NCBI GenBank assembly: GCA_963422595.1
Contig: OY730298.1
Span: 558,001 to 622,000, forward strand
Direction: 5' to 3'
DNA length: 64,000 nt
DNA from: G963422595 sp963422595
Lineage (GTDB): Bacteria; Pseudomonadota; Gammaproteobacteria; UBA4575
Part shown: positions 45,247-54,727 of the stretch, piece by piece
Numbering within the stretch: position 1 is the first letter of the stretch
Layout: every line of letters starts with the position of its first letter
The notes under the pieces: generated by a model
What the model was told of the DNA's origin: nothing
Seen by the model: only the letters and a program-made list of their open reading frames with translations
The model's database searches: none
Program-made: the position numbers and the translations under genes

Positions 45247-48002
45247 ACAATCTCATCACCAACTCTCCCTACTGCGAGCCTGATCGACACTGGCAATTTG
45301 TTGAGGAAGGGTTGCCTCTTGAGCTTAAACAGGGGCGTCGCAAGGCGGGTTATATGGTTGCTGATCCTGCCGCTAAACCTTATCAGGACAGGGGTATTTT
45401 CGTACCTATACCGCTAGTCAATCAAATCCGCCTGCGTGTTGCGAAGTGGCGTGACGCTGGCTATCCAGGCGTCACAGGAATCACCAGGGCGTTGCTCATG
45501 CATTGGCAGGACGAGGAGCAACGTGATTATCCATTTTTCTTCTGTCAACTGGAGGCCATGCAAACCCTGATCTGGTTGGCAGAGGCGCCAGCAGCGGACA
45601 AGGTTGGCATTGACGTCCCGACAGACGGCGGAGATTTCCGTCGCTGTTGCTGTAAACTCGCAACAGGAACGGGTAAGACGGTGGTGATGGCGATGCTGAT
45701 CGCGTGGCAGATTATCAATAAGGTTACCTATCCGCAGGACACCCGTTTTTCTAAAAATATTTTGATTATTGCCCCTGGCCTGACGGTTAGAAACCGGCTT
45801 TCAGTTCTGCGTTTTTCGGAACAGAACAATTACTATGAGGAGTTCGGCATCGTTCCCCTCTCTTTAAGGGAAAAACTCAGACAAGGGAAAATCCTGATAC
45901 GAAACTGGCACGCCCTGAACTGGGAAACCGATGATAAGATTAAAAGGAAAAAGAGCGTGGATAAGCGCAGTGCAAAAAGTGATGAGGCTTATACTCGGGA
46001 AGTGCTTGGCGGACTTGCCAGTACCAGTAATCTGATAGTCATCAACGATGAAGCCCATCATGCCTGGCGGGTACCCGCCGAATCAAAGGTGAAGAGTGTC
46101 AAAAGAGAGGAAATCGAAGAAGCTACGAAATGGATTGGTGGACTTGATCGCATACACAGGCAGCGAAACATCCTGCACTGCTTTGATTTTTCTGCCACCC
46201 CGTTTGCACCGAGTGGCAGGCAAACTTCAGAAGAGGCCTTGTTTGGTTGGATCGTCAGCGATTTCGGTCTGAACGATGCAATAGAATCAGGGCTTGTCAA
46301 AACACCACGTGTCGTTGTGCGCGACGATGCCTTGCCGGACGCAAAGACCTATAAATCGCGTCTTTACCATATTTATGGTGACCACGAGGTGAAAGATGAC
46401 CTGAACCGCAAGGCAAAACAGCATGAACCTTTACCTGATTTTCTGATAAATGCCTATGCCTTGCTGGGATCGGATTGGGAAAAGACCAAAGAAAGCTGGA
46501 GCGAACGGGAAACGCCGCCAGTAATGATTACCGTTGCAAATTGTATCGAGACGGCGGCCCGCATTAAGTTCGCATTTGACAACAAAAGTATACCGATTGA
46601 CGCGCTATGTGAACCGCAAGGTATTTTGCATATTGACTCGAAGGTGTTGAAAGAAGCCGAAGAGAAAGGGCCTGATACTGAAGTTGTCAGCAAGGGTAAC
46701 GGTAGGCAAAGAACTACCAGGAAGATGCGGGCAGAAATTTTACGTGAGAAGGTCAATACAGTTGGGCAGTCAGGTAAACCGGGAGAGAAAATACAAAACG
46801 TGATTTCCGTGGGGATGCTGTCCGAGGGCTGGGACGCACGCACGGTTACGCACATCATGGGATTACGCGCCTTTACCAGTCAGTTGCTTTGTGAGCAGGT
46901 TGTCGGGCGAGGCTTACGGCGCGCTTCATATGAAATTAATGAGGCAACGGGGTTGTTTGACGCAGAGTATGTCAACGTGTTCGGTGTGCCTTTCAGTTTT
47001 CTGCCGCATGAAAGGGATAGTGATGAACCGCCACCTCCTCCTGCCAATAAAATCACCGTCAGGCCCGTCGACGAGAAGGCGGATTTTGCCATATGTTGGC
47101 CTAACGTCATCCGTACAGAGAAAAATTATCGTCCCCAGCTGTCACTTGATTGGGGAAAGATTAGGCAGCTGAGGCTTGACGCATCAAACACCGTCCAGAT
47201 TGCTGCAATAGCACCCGTGGTCAATGGCAATCCGGATATCTCTGCTATTCAGGACCTGGACCTTGAACAATTGATGCAGGGGCAACGCAGGCAGACAGGT
47301 ATTTTTAGGGCCGCGAAAATCGTCTGGCAAGAGATGCGGCCGACCTGGAAGGGCAATTCCGCGTTGCTGATGGCTCAAATTGTAGGGCTTGCGGAGCAAT
47401 TTATGGACTCTGATCGCATCATGATATCACCTGCTCTTTTCAATCAGAATAAGGTGAAGAGGCGGCTTATTATCACCCTTAACATGTCGCAGGTTATACG
47501 ACATTTTTGGCAGGCGATAGAGTTTCATAATGCTGAGAGCAGATCCCTTGTTTTTGACAGCGACCATCCTATTCGCACGACTGGGGGCATGCGCCCCTGG
47601 AAGACTGGGAAACCTTGCCAATATACCGCTTCCAACCATATCAACTATTGTGTCTTTGACAGCACTTGGGAGGCATCCGAGGCATTTGAGCTGGATAGAA
47701 ATCAAGCAGTTCGGGCATGGGTGAAGAACGACCATCTGGGTTTTGACGTGCTTTACACTTATAACGGTATTGTTAGAAAGTACCGCCCGGATTTTCTTGT
47801 CCAACTGAAATCGGGGAGGTTTCTTGTACTTGAAACAAAGGGTCAGCAGACTGAACAGGATGATACAAAACATGAATACATGCGGGAATGGATCAGGGCC
47901 GTGAACCAACACGGCAAGTTTGGGCAATGGAATTTCACGGTTTCCAGAAAACCTTCGGACATAAAAGACGTGCTTGTAAAAGCAGGTGAGGTGGCCAGCT
48001 AG
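45234..48002 (+). CDS. DEAH-helicase restriction endonuclease subunit (Res-like)
   Basis: 922 residues. SF2 helicase core: Walker A ATGTGKT (143-149), NDEAHHAW motif II near 272, FDFSATPFAP motif III and the C-terminal motif LLCEQVVGRGLRRASYE. The last 80 residues hold a PD-(D/E)xK nuclease: YRPDFLVQLKSGRFLVLETK. It resembles restriction subunits named BPTD_3080-like (recalled, not searched). The start is GTG within the end of the preceding gene. With the operon's methyltransferase it forms the cutting arm of a restriction system. Confidence 0.9.
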   Translation: MEKINNLITNSPYCEPDRHWQFVEEGLPLELKQGRRKAGYMVADPAAKPYQDRGIFVPIPLVNQIRLRVAKWRDAGYPGVTGITRALLMHWQDEEQRDYPFFFCQLEAMQTLIWLAEAPAADKVGIDVPTDGGDFRRCCCKLATGTGKTVVMAMLIAWQIINKVTYPQDTRFSKNILIIAPGLTVRNRLSVLRFSEQNNYYEEFGIVPLSLREKLRQGKILIRNWHALNWETDDKIKRKKSVDKRSAKSDEAYTREVLGGLASTSNLIVINDEAHHAWRVPAESKVKSVKREEIEEATKWIGGLDRIHRQRNILHCFDFSATPFAPSGRQTSEEALFGWIVSDFGLNDAIESGLVKTPRVVVRDDALPDAKTYKSRLYHIYGDHEVKDDLNRKAKQHEPLPDFLINAYALLGSDWEKTKESWSERETPPVMITVANCIETAARIKFAFDNKSIPIDALCEPQGILHIDSKVLKEAEEKGPDTEVVSKGNGRQRTTRKMRAEILREKVNTVGQSGKPGEKIQNVISVGMLSEGWDARTVTHIMGLRAFTSQLLCEQVVGRGLRRASYEINEATGLFDAEYVNVFGVPFSFLPHERDSDEPPPPPANKITVRPVDEKADFAICWPNVIRTEKNYRPQLSLDWGKIRQLRLDASNTVQIAAIAPVVNGNPDISAIQDLDLEQLMQGQRRQTGIFRAAKIVWQEMRPTWKGNSALLMAQIVGLAEQFMDSDRIMISPALFNQNKVKRRLIITLNMSQVIRHFWQAIEFHNAESRSLVFDSDHPIRTTGGMRPWKTGKPCQYTASNHINYCVFDSTWEASEAFELDRNQAVRAWVKNDHLGFDVLYTYNGIVRKYRPDFLVQLKSGRFLVLETKGQQTEQDDTKHEYMREWIRAVNQHGKFGQWNFTVSRKPSDIKDVLVKAGEVAS

Positions 48003-48030
48003 AGAATCATCTGGCTGAACGAGGAGGTCA

Positions 48031-48963
48031 TTAGTAAGTGATTAAGCTCCCGACAATTTCGGTTACGTTCTGGTGGTTATTTTCATCGAGATAATCGACG
48101 ATCCCCCGGTTGATCTTTTTACAGCAGAGTGGATCATAAAAAAGCCCTGTGCCTACGCCAACTGCTGTAGCCCCGGCCATGAGAAATTCAATGGCATCGG
48201 TCGTGGTTACGACCCCACCCTGACCAATGATGGGAACGTTGTGGGGTTTACACTCTTGATAGACCTGGTGCACTTTTAACAGTGCAACAGGTTTAATGGC
48301 GGGGCCGGATAAACCGCCCCGGTTGTTATGCAGAACGGGCCGCTTGCTTTCAACGTCAATCGCCATGCCCGCGACCGTGTTGATGACGGCAAAGGCGTCG
48401 CTGCCAGCCTCGATGCAGAGCTTTGCATTGTGCGCGATGTCGGTTTGATTTGGGGATAGTTTTGTGATCAATGGTTTTTCGGTCACGGCACGACAGGCTT
48501 CTACCACGCGCGCGGATATTTGCGGGTCGTTACCAAACTCCACGCCGCCTTTTTTTACATTTGGACAGGAAATGTTGATTTCGATGGCGTCAATGGGGGA
48601 GTTTTCGAACTTGCGCGTGATTTCCACGTATTCTTCCACAGTCGAACCCGATACGTTGGCGATAAATCGTGTCTCGGAGAAATCCAACTCGGGCAGTATC
48701 TGGTTGACGACGTGGTCGACGCCGGGATTCTGTAAGCCAATTGCATTCAACATGCCATCGGCAGTCTCTGCAAGACGATGTGGGGCATTGCCCAGGCGCG
48801 GTTCTAAAGTTGTGCCTTTTAAGCATGCGGCACCTACATCTTGATTGGAGAATCCTTCAACACGGGTATATTCTTCACCAAAGCCAACACAGCCGGATAG
48901 CAGTACCAGTGGAGATGATAATTCTAAACCGCAAAACCGGAGTTTAAGTTTATTATTGCTCAT
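48031..48963 (-). CDS. pyrD: Dihydroorotate dehydrogenase, class 1B type
   Basis: FMN enzyme of pyrimidine synthesis. LKLRFCGLELSSPLVLLSGC, the catalytic-Cys loop INISCPNVKKGG, RGGLSGPAIKPVALLKVHQV and the C-terminal PIIGQGGVVTTTDAIEFLMA are typical of class 1B catalytic subunits. No pyrK (iron-sulfur partner) is next to it, so it may work alone or on another substrate. The ATG at 48963 is preferred over one 27 codons upstream, which lies within trmL. It is divergent from trmL with 11 bp between start codons. Confidence 0.85.
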   Translation of the reverse strand: MSNNKLKLRFCGLELSSPLVLLSGCVGFGEEYTRVEGFSNQDVGAACLKGTTLEPRLGNAPHRLAETADGMLNAIGLQNPGVDHVVNQILPELDFSETRFIANVSGSTVEEYVEITRKFENSPIDAIEINISCPNVKKGGVEFGNDPQISARVVEACRAVTEKPLITKLSPNQTDIAHNAKLCIEAGSDAFAVINTVAGMAIDVESKRPVLHNNRGGLSGPAIKPVALLKVHQVYQECKPHNVPIIGQGGVVTTTDAIEFLMAGATAVGVGTGLFYDPLCCKKINRGIVDYLDENNHQNVTEIVGSLITY

Positions 48964-48974
48964 ATTTTTGGCGT

Positions 48975-49433
48975 ATGTTCCATGTCGTTTTATATGAACC
49001 TGAAATCCCCCCGAATGCGGGCAACATAATGCGCCTGTGTGCAAACATGGGTTGTCACTTGCATTTGATCCATCCTTTAGGGTTTCGTCTGGATGATAAA
49101 AAATTATGCCGGGCCGGTCTTGACTACTGGCAACAGATTGTTATTACCGAGCATCAAGGTTACCAGGCGATGTTAAACAGCCTCGCATCACAACGAATTT
49201 TCGCATGTTCTACTAAAGGACGCATAAGCTACCACGTTCCTGACTATAAAGCCGATGATATGTTTATTTTCGGTCCCGAAACCCGCGGCTTGCCGGCTGC
49301 GGTTCTTGAGCAATACGATGCCGGGCATATAATCCGAATTCCAATGCGCGAACCATCTCGCAGCATTAATCTTGCCAACGCAGTGGGGATTATTTTGTAT
49401 GAGGCCTGGCGTCAAAATGATTTTGAAATGTGA
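48975..49433 (+). CDS. trmL: tRNA (cytidine/uridine-34-2'-O)-methyltransferase
   Basis: 152-residue SPOUT methyltransferase modifying the wobble base of tRNA-Leu. FHVVLYEPEIPPNAGNIMRL, LHLIHPLGFRLDDKKLCRAG, FGPETRGLP and IPMREPSRSINLANAVGIIL are the family motifs, including the deep-knot SAM site. Confidence 0.96.
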   Translation: MFHVVLYEPEIPPNAGNIMRLCANMGCHLHLIHPLGFRLDDKKLCRAGLDYWQQIVITEHQGYQAMLNSLASQRIFACSTKGRISYHVPDYKADDMFIFGPETRGLPAAVLEQYDAGHIIRIPMREPSRSINLANAVGIILYEAWRQNDFEM

Positions 49434-49449
49434 GTAACAGTAGTTTTTG

Positions 49450-50445
49450 TTACATAAATTCCTCTTTCATGTCGCGACTAAGTAATTCGGAAATCGCTGC
49501 CTGAAGTTCTATTTGTGCATTTAATATGTGCCAGACTTGCTCGCAGATGGGCATTTCAATCTGGTGACGTTCAGCAATTTCGTACACTGCCCGCGCGGCA
49601 TGCAGCCCTTCAACTGTTTGACCAAGCTCTTCCGTATACTGCCGCACTGATTTTCCTCGCGCTAACGCCAGCCCTAAACGGCGATTGCGTGATTGATCGT
49701 CGGTGCAGGTCAACACCAGATCACCGACGCCTGCCAAACCCATCAGGGTTTTTGGGTTTGCCTGCAAGACTTGACCCAGACGCATCATTTCCGCCAGCCC
49801 TCTGGTAATCAGCGCGGCGCGTGAGTTAGCCCCAAAACCAAGCCCATCGGCAATGCCCACGGCAATGGCTAATACATTTTTTACGGTGCCACCTAATTCA
49901 ACGCCAATGACGTCATGACTGGTATAGACGCGGAAATTTTCATTATGGAAATAGCCGGCTAATTCGTTGGCATAGGCTGAGTCTTTGGATGCGAGGGTGA
50001 CCGCAGTGGGCAGATTATCCGCGACTTCTTTAGCAAAAGATGGGCCTGATAACACCGCGGTTTGAAGTTCATCTCCTAAAACTTCAGCAACGACCTGGTG
50101 CATCATCATGTTGCTTTGCCGTTCAAATCCTTTGGTCGCCCAAACGAGTTTTAAGGTAAAGCTCTGCTGCGCAAGCTGCTCACAAACTATGCGCATGGCA
50201 TGGCTGGGTACTGCTACCAGGATAAAGTCCGCGGTGCTTATGGCCGCAGTTAAATCCGGTTCTGCTGATAATGATTCCGGAAATGGGTTATTGGGGAGAT
50301 AACGCAGGTTACGACGTTCGGTTTGCAGGGAGGTGATTAACTTCCCGTCACTATCCCAGGCTTTTACTCCAAGGCCATTGCGGGCCAGCTGCATGGCAAG
50401 TGCCGTGCCCCATGAACCTACTCCCAATACCGCCGCCGTTGGCAT
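49450..50445 (-). CDS. gpsA: Glycerol-3-phosphate dehydrogenase (NAD(P)+)
   Basis: 331-residue cytoplasmic enzyme making sn-glycerol 3-phosphate for phospholipids. NAD-binding GVGSWGTALAMQLARNG, catalytic region GVELGGTVKNVLAIAVGIAD and GLAGVGDLVLTCTDDQSRNR are diagnostic. It lies 1 bp after secB on the same strand, a common gammaproteobacterial pair. Confidence 0.97.
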   Translation of the reverse strand: MPTAAVLGVGSWGTALAMQLARNGLGVKAWDSDGKLITSLQTERRNLRYLPNNPFPESLSAEPDLTAAISTADFILVAVPSHAMRIVCEQLAQQSFTLKLVWATKGFERQSNMMMHQVVAEVLGDELQTAVLSGPSFAKEVADNLPTAVTLASKDSAYANELAGYFHNENFRVYTSHDVIGVELGGTVKNVLAIAVGIADGLGFGANSRAALITRGLAEMMRLGQVLQANPKTLMGLAGVGDLVLTCTDDQSRNRRLGLALARGKSVRQYTEELGQTVEGLHAARAVYEIAERHQIEMPICEQVWHILNAQIELQAAISELLSRDMKEEFM

Positions 50446-50446
50446 G

Positions 50447-50911
50447 TTAATGTGTAACCTGGTCGGGGTTAAGTTTTTGTTCTTTTAACGCGCTTAGGTG
50501 CTGCTGATATAAGGCCTCGAAGTCAACTGGATTGAGAAGTAACTGTGGAAAACCGCCTTTGGAGATTAACTCAGCTACGGTTTCGCGGGCAAAAGGAAAT
50601 AAGATATTTGGACAATGACTTCTTAATAACTGGTTATGCCGATGCTTTTGAAAATTCTGTACGAGAAATATTCCTGCTTGTTTAACTTCGGCTAAAAATA
50701 CGGTGTTTTGTTCCTGAGACGCGGTAATGGTTACAGTTATACAAACCTCAAAAGTGTTATCACCCAGTTTGACGTTTTCGGTTTGAATGTGAACGTCTGT
50801 CTTTGGATTCCACGTTTCCGTGAAAACTTTGGGTGAATTGAGCGTTTCGAAAGAAATATCTTTTACATAGATTTTTTGAATCTCAAATTTCTGCGGCGTT
50901 TTTTTAGCCAT
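50447..50911 (-). CDS. secB: Protein-export chaperone SecB
   Basis: 154-residue cytoplasmic tetrameric chaperone handing precursor proteins to SecA. FEIQKIYVKDISFETLNSPK, LAEVKQAGIFLVQNF and CPNILFPFARETVAELISKG are hallmark SecB stretches, and the ending PVDFEALYQQHL is normal. Neighbours gpsA and grxC are the usual ones. Confidence 0.97.
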   Translation of the reverse strand: MAKKTPQKFEIQKIYVKDISFETLNSPKVFTETWNPKTDVHIQTENVKLGDNTFEVCITVTITASQEQNTVFLAEVKQAGIFLVQNFQKHRHNQLLRSHCPNILFPFARETVAELISKGGFPQLLLNPVDFEALYQQHLSALKEQKLNPDQVTH

Positions 50912-50959
50912 GAGAAAAAATATTCATTGATAGTGCTGAAGCACACGTGTGGAGGTCCC

Positions 50960-51220
50960 TCATGACGATAGTAATTCGTCTAATTTTCCTGCGTGATTGA
51001 GTTCCGCGAGATCATCAAATCCACCAACGTGTGCGTCTCCTATAAAAATTTGAGGAACGGTTTGACGTTTGGAGCGCGCCACCATCTGTTCGCGTAAAGC
51101 AGGATCTTCATCAACATTGATTTCCGTGTATTCGATGCCTTTGTTATCCAGCATACGCCTGGCGGCGTTGCAGTATGCGCAGCGATTACCGGAATAGACG
51201 GTTACTTTCGGCCTGTTCAT
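50960..51220 (-). CDS. grxC: Glutaredoxin 3
   Basis: 86-residue thiol-disulfide carrier. Active site is CAYC (YSGNRCAYCNAARRM) rather than the common CPYC. The TVPQIFIGDAHVGGFDDL segment carries the cis-Pro and glutathione-binding residues. It overlaps the rhodanese gene by 4 bp. Confidence 0.95.
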   Translation of the reverse strand: MNRPKVTVYSGNRCAYCNAARRMLDNKGIEYTEINVDEDPALREQMVARSKRQTVPQIFIGDAHVGGFDDLAELNHAGKLDELLSS

Positions 51221-51642
51221 TTCTTGGTTACCGGTAGTTGATCATTGAGCCAGGAATTTATGCCGCCCTTAAGGCCATATACCCTGGTATAGCTGTTTTT
51301 CAATAATAATTTACATGCTTGAGATGAGCGATTCCCCATTTTACAAAATACTAAAATTGGTTTGTCTTTGTCTTTCGTTATATTATTCACTTGTTGCGAA
51401 AGTGTACTGAAAGCTACGTGCCTGGCGTCAATAATGCTGCCCTGAACGCGCTCATTAGCTTCACGAATATCCAGCACTAACGCATCTTCTTTGTTTATAA
51501 GTAACACGGCTTCAGTGGGGGTAATTTCCTTATAGCCGCGCGTAAAACGTCGCAATTCGGTGATAACAATTAAGGCAATAACTGTAGCCAGGGCGGCAAA
51601 CAGGAAATAATTTCTGCTGGCAAAACCGATAAATTCTTCCAT
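51217..51642 (-). CDS. Membrane-anchored rhodanese-like protein
   Basis: 141 residues: an N-terminal membrane helix (NYFLFAALATVIALIVI) followed by one rhodanese domain with active-site loop CKMGNR (ILVFCKMGNRSSQACK), as in single-domain sulfurtransferases that handle persulfide sulfur. It is upstream of grxC with a 4-bp overlap and 79 bp downstream of an ArsR regulator of the YgaV type, a layout like E. coli ygaVP. Confidence 0.9.
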   Translation of the reverse strand: MEEFIGFASRNYFLFAALATVIALIVITELRRFTRGYKEITPTEAVLLINKEDALVLDIREANERVQGSIIDARHVAFSTLSQQVNNITKDKDKPILVFCKMGNRSSQACKLLLKNSYTRVYGLKGGINSWLNDQLPVTKK

Positions 51643-51721
51643 TTTCGTGGCCGTGAATTAACAGTGAATGACCGAATGAAGTGTAGCGCAATACAATGCC
51701 ATGATAGCGAAATATCAACGC

Positions 51722-52042
51722 CTATTTACGATGTGTGGAGCAAAAAACCTGCCGCATCATCTCGATGAGTTTTAGGGTACGTTCATCTCCAACACGATAA
51801 TACACGCGATTAGCATCTTTACGAGAGGTCAGAATGCCTTTATCGCGTAGTATAGCCAGATGTTGAGAAATATTGCTTTGCGAAGTGCCTACATTGTCAA
51901 CAATGTCTTGTACGCTGATTTCGCATTCGCCCAGCACGCATAGAATTTTTAATCGCAATGGGTGTGACATGGCCTTGAGCGACCTGGAGGCCTGTTCGAT
52001 ATCTTCTTCCCGATGGATGAGCTCTTCGGCGCTAACAATCAT
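51722..52042 (-). CDS. ArsR/SmtB-family regulator of the YgaV/BigR type
   Basis: 106-residue winged-helix repressor. AMSHPLRLKILCVLGECEIS and TSQSNISQHLAILRDKGILT form the DNA-binding fold. Cys35 and Cys101 (MRQVFC near the end) occupy the places of the two cysteines that form a tetrasulfide link in the persulfide sensors SqrR, BigR and YgaV; Cys40 is extra. No metal-binding ELCVCDL motif is present. The A/T-rich stretch just upstream (about 52085-52125) may be its operator. Persulfide sensing is inferred from the cysteines and the adjacent rhodanese. Confidence 0.82.
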   Translation of the reverse strand: MIVSAEELIHREEDIEQASRSLKAMSHPLRLKILCVLGECEISVQDIVDNVGTSQSNISQHLAILRDKGILTSRKDANRVYYRVGDERTLKLIEMMRQVFCSTHRK

Positions 52043-52268
52043 AATGTTTGCTTTCAGGGCGTTCTTAATACGGTTACTTCCATATCCAATTATATATAGT
52101 ATAGGCTAATATTATAAATGTCTAATGCGTTAATAAAGGTGTTTATACATTCAGGATATTTTCTGGCGGGACGTCTACCGGCTTGCATCTACCCGTTGTC
52201 TTTGACTCGACTACAGATAAAGTAAAGACATAAATGGCGTTTTAAAAAAACGTGAAAAAACCGGCAGC

Positions 52269-53222
52269 TTACTCAAATTTCCGCAATAACTTTTCCCAAC
52301 TGTGTTGCTCTTTTGCATAAGTAAATTGTCCGGCTTTGGCTGAACAAGCCTTTTGTAACTTGCTCAGGAAGGGCTTGTCATTCTCAGCTTTTAGTAATAA
52401 TTCACGCAAAGACCCCGTATCACCTACAGTAAAATAGCCCGGATAGTTTTTGCCTAATAAGCCAATAGAACCAGCAATATTTGAGGCCACGACAGGCAGT
52501 CCGGCGACACAGGCCTCGGAAATTACATTGGCGCCCCCCTCCATTTTAGAACTCAATATCATCAAGTCCGCCGTCGCATAATGCTTGCGAACTTGCCAAT
52601 GAGGCACCTCACCAAACCATTGATAACGGGAATTATTTCTCATTTCCTGTTGCGCCCGTTTGACCCATTTTGGCACATGCGCCTTGCCAAACTGTCGGAT
52701 GCGAATGCGTGAGTTAGCAGGTAGTTTGCGTACTGCGTAAGCAGCTCGCAGCGGGTCTTTTTCTTCCCGCAGGTGTCCAATGACGCACACATCAAAGTTA
52801 CGTTTGTTGCTTTTTTGGTTGCGTTGCAGCGGCTTCGCAGACTGATAGATGGCTGATATCTTATTACGATAACTCTCAGGAACTGCCAGATACGCGAGAG
52901 TATGCAAAGTAACCAGTGCGTCGGCGGCCTTAATTGAGTGCAAGGTTGGTTCAGGGTGTGTCCTGATGAATTTATACAGGTCAGTACCAGTCAGAGCCAC
53001 AATTAATGGCCTGTCAGGGTAAAGATCATTAAACCGCTGAATGGATACGGCGCTGCGCCAAGCGTGTAATGCGAGCATTGCGTCATACTGTCCCCCATTA
53101 AAAGCAGTCTTTACCTCCACTCGGTGACCCAACTCGCTTAAAATATTTTTCCACCTTATCGCAGTAGCGCGATTACCCGCTCGTGAATGAGGTAGCGCGG
53201 GGGTGATCAGGGAAATTTTCAT
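52269..53222 (-). CDS. senB: Selenosugar synthase SenB
   Basis: 317-residue GT-B glycosyltransferase-like enzyme of the TIGR04348 family. In selenoneine synthesis SenB joins selenophosphate and a UDP-sugar to form a selenosugar. The start MKISLITPALPHSRAGNRAT and the pieces ALHAWRSAVSIQRFND, RPLIVALTGTDLYKFI, VIGHLREEKDPLRAAYAVRK and MEGGANVISEACVAGLPVVA are characteristic. It is divergent from senA with 108 bp between them. No selenophosphate synthetase (senC/selD) lies in the window, so selenophosphate must come from elsewhere. Confidence 0.85.
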   Translation of the reverse strand: MKISLITPALPHSRAGNRATAIRWKNILSELGHRVEVKTAFNGGQYDAMLALHAWRSAVSIQRFNDLYPDRPLIVALTGTDLYKFIRTHPEPTLHSIKAADALVTLHTLAYLAVPESYRNKISAIYQSAKPLQRNQKSNKRNFDVCVIGHLREEKDPLRAAYAVRKLPANSRIRIRQFGKAHVPKWVKRAQQEMRNNSRYQWFGEVPHWQVRKHYATADLMILSSKMEGGANVISEACVAGLPVVASNIAGSIGLLGKNYPGYFTVGDTGSLRELLLKAENDKPFLSKLQKACSAKAGQFTYAKEQHSWEKLLRKFE

Positions 53223-53330
53223 ATAAAGCTGAATATAATTACGTTATTGTAGTGCTGGCATACTTTTACTGCACATTATCCTGTAAATCCTGTTTATCCA
53301 TGTTTAATACCTTACGTCACATATAAAAAC

Positions 53331-54686
53331 ATGAACAATGAGCTTGCTACGGCAGAAAATTTAACGGCGGCGTTAATTGATGCACGTGCCAGGACGTTAG
53401 CACTTGTAGAAGGTTTAAGCGAGCAACAGCTGACAGGGCCAGTGATATCCACCGTTAACCCGCTACGCTGGGAAATTGCTCATGCGGCCTATTTCCATGA
53501 ATTTTGGGTGCTGCGTCATTTAGGCAAACGGCAGGCAATCCGGCCAGACGTGGATGCGCTGTTTGATTCAATCTCAATTCCACATGCAGATCGTTGGCAA
53601 CTACCATTACCAGACGTTGGTGACACGTTTACATATATGGATGAAGTATTGCAAGCCGAGCTTGCCCAGTTAAAGGAGATTGAACTTAATGACACAGCAA
53701 AATATTTTTACCTGCTTGCCTTATATCATGAAGATATGCACGGTGAAGCGTTTACCTGTACTCGTCAGACACTAGGCTACCCGAAGCCGGGTTTTATACG
53801 GGAAAATAAGAAACAGGTAGCGGTTAAACCTTTGGTACCCGAAGATATTGATATTCCTGGCGGCACCTTCAAACTGGGAGCGGAACGAGATGGTGAATTT
53901 ATTTTTGATAATGAAAAATGGGCGCATCGGGTTACCGTCGCAGCGTTTAAGGTCGCAAAATACGCGGTAAGCAATGAGGAGTATTTAGAATTTGTTGAAG
54001 CGGGCGGTTATCAGAATGAAAAATACTGGAACAAAGAAGGCTGGAAATGGCGTTGCACAAGTAAACTTGAGCAACCGATTTACTGGAAAAAAGACCCCGA
54101 TCAGAAATGGTATATAAGGCAATTTGATCAATGGAAGCCGCTTGAATTTTCCCATGCCGTTGTGCACGTCAGCTGGTATGAAGCTCAAGCCTTTTGCAAC
54201 TGGGCACAGCGCCGCTTACCTACCGAGATTGAATGGGAGTTCATAGCGGCGTGTGATCCTGGTGCAAAGGAGAATGGCGTGATGCAGAAGAGAATATTCC
54301 CTTGGGGAGCAAATTTATACGACAACCATACAAACCCGAATGGTTCAAACTCCCGTGCAACCAATTTACGCGAAAATCACGCAAACTTGGACAGCAAAAA
54401 TCCCGGCACCATCGAAGTAAATGCACACCAGGAAGGTGATAGCGCATTTGGCTGTCGGCAAATGCTTGGCAACGTTTGGGAATGGACAGATTCGACTTTC
54501 TTCCCCTATCCGGGTTTTTCTCCGGATGGATACACGGAATACTCTCGCCCGTTATTTGGTCAAACCAAAGTTCTGCGCGGTGGGGCCTGGGCTACGCGTA
54601 GTCGTATGCTACGCAACACATGGCGAAATTACTATGGTCCGGATCGCAACGATGTGTTTGCAGGTTTCAGAACCTGCGCCAGGTAA
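53331..54686 (+). CDS. senA: Selenoneine synthase SenA (EgtB-like)
   Basis: 451-residue non-haem iron enzyme: DinB-type domain at about 10-165 and an FGE-fold domain at about 175-450. The iron ligands are His51 (IAHAAYFHEF), His133 and His137 (LYHEDMHGEAF), matching positions in EgtB. The C-terminal pieces VSWYEAQAFCNWAQRRLPTE, MLGNVWEWTDS and VLRGGAWATR belong to the FGE fold. EgtB makes ergothioneine; the SenB neighbour and the HEDMHGEAF motif favour SenA, which joins a selenosugar to hercynine. No egtD (hercynine synthase) was found in the window. Confidence 0.85.
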   Translation: MNNELATAENLTAALIDARARTLALVEGLSEQQLTGPVISTVNPLRWEIAHAAYFHEFWVLRHLGKRQAIRPDVDALFDSISIPHADRWQLPLPDVGDTFTYMDEVLQAELAQLKEIELNDTAKYFYLLALYHEDMHGEAFTCTRQTLGYPKPGFIRENKKQVAVKPLVPEDIDIPGGTFKLGAERDGEFIFDNEKWAHRVTVAAFKVAKYAVSNEEYLEFVEAGGYQNEKYWNKEGWKWRCTSKLEQPIYWKKDPDQKWYIRQFDQWKPLEFSHAVVHVSWYEAQAFCNWAQRRLPTEIEWEFIAACDPGAKENGVMQKRIFPWGANLYDNHTNPNGSNSRATNLRENHANLDSKNPGTIEVNAHQEGDSAFGCRQMLGNVWEWTDSTFFPYPGFSPDGYTEYSRPLFGQTKVLRGGAWATRSRMLRNTWRNYYGPDRNDVFAGFRTCAR

Positions 54687-54727
54687 TTCGGCCCTGTAAA
54701 ACCCCGCATGTATAAGTAAAGAATACG

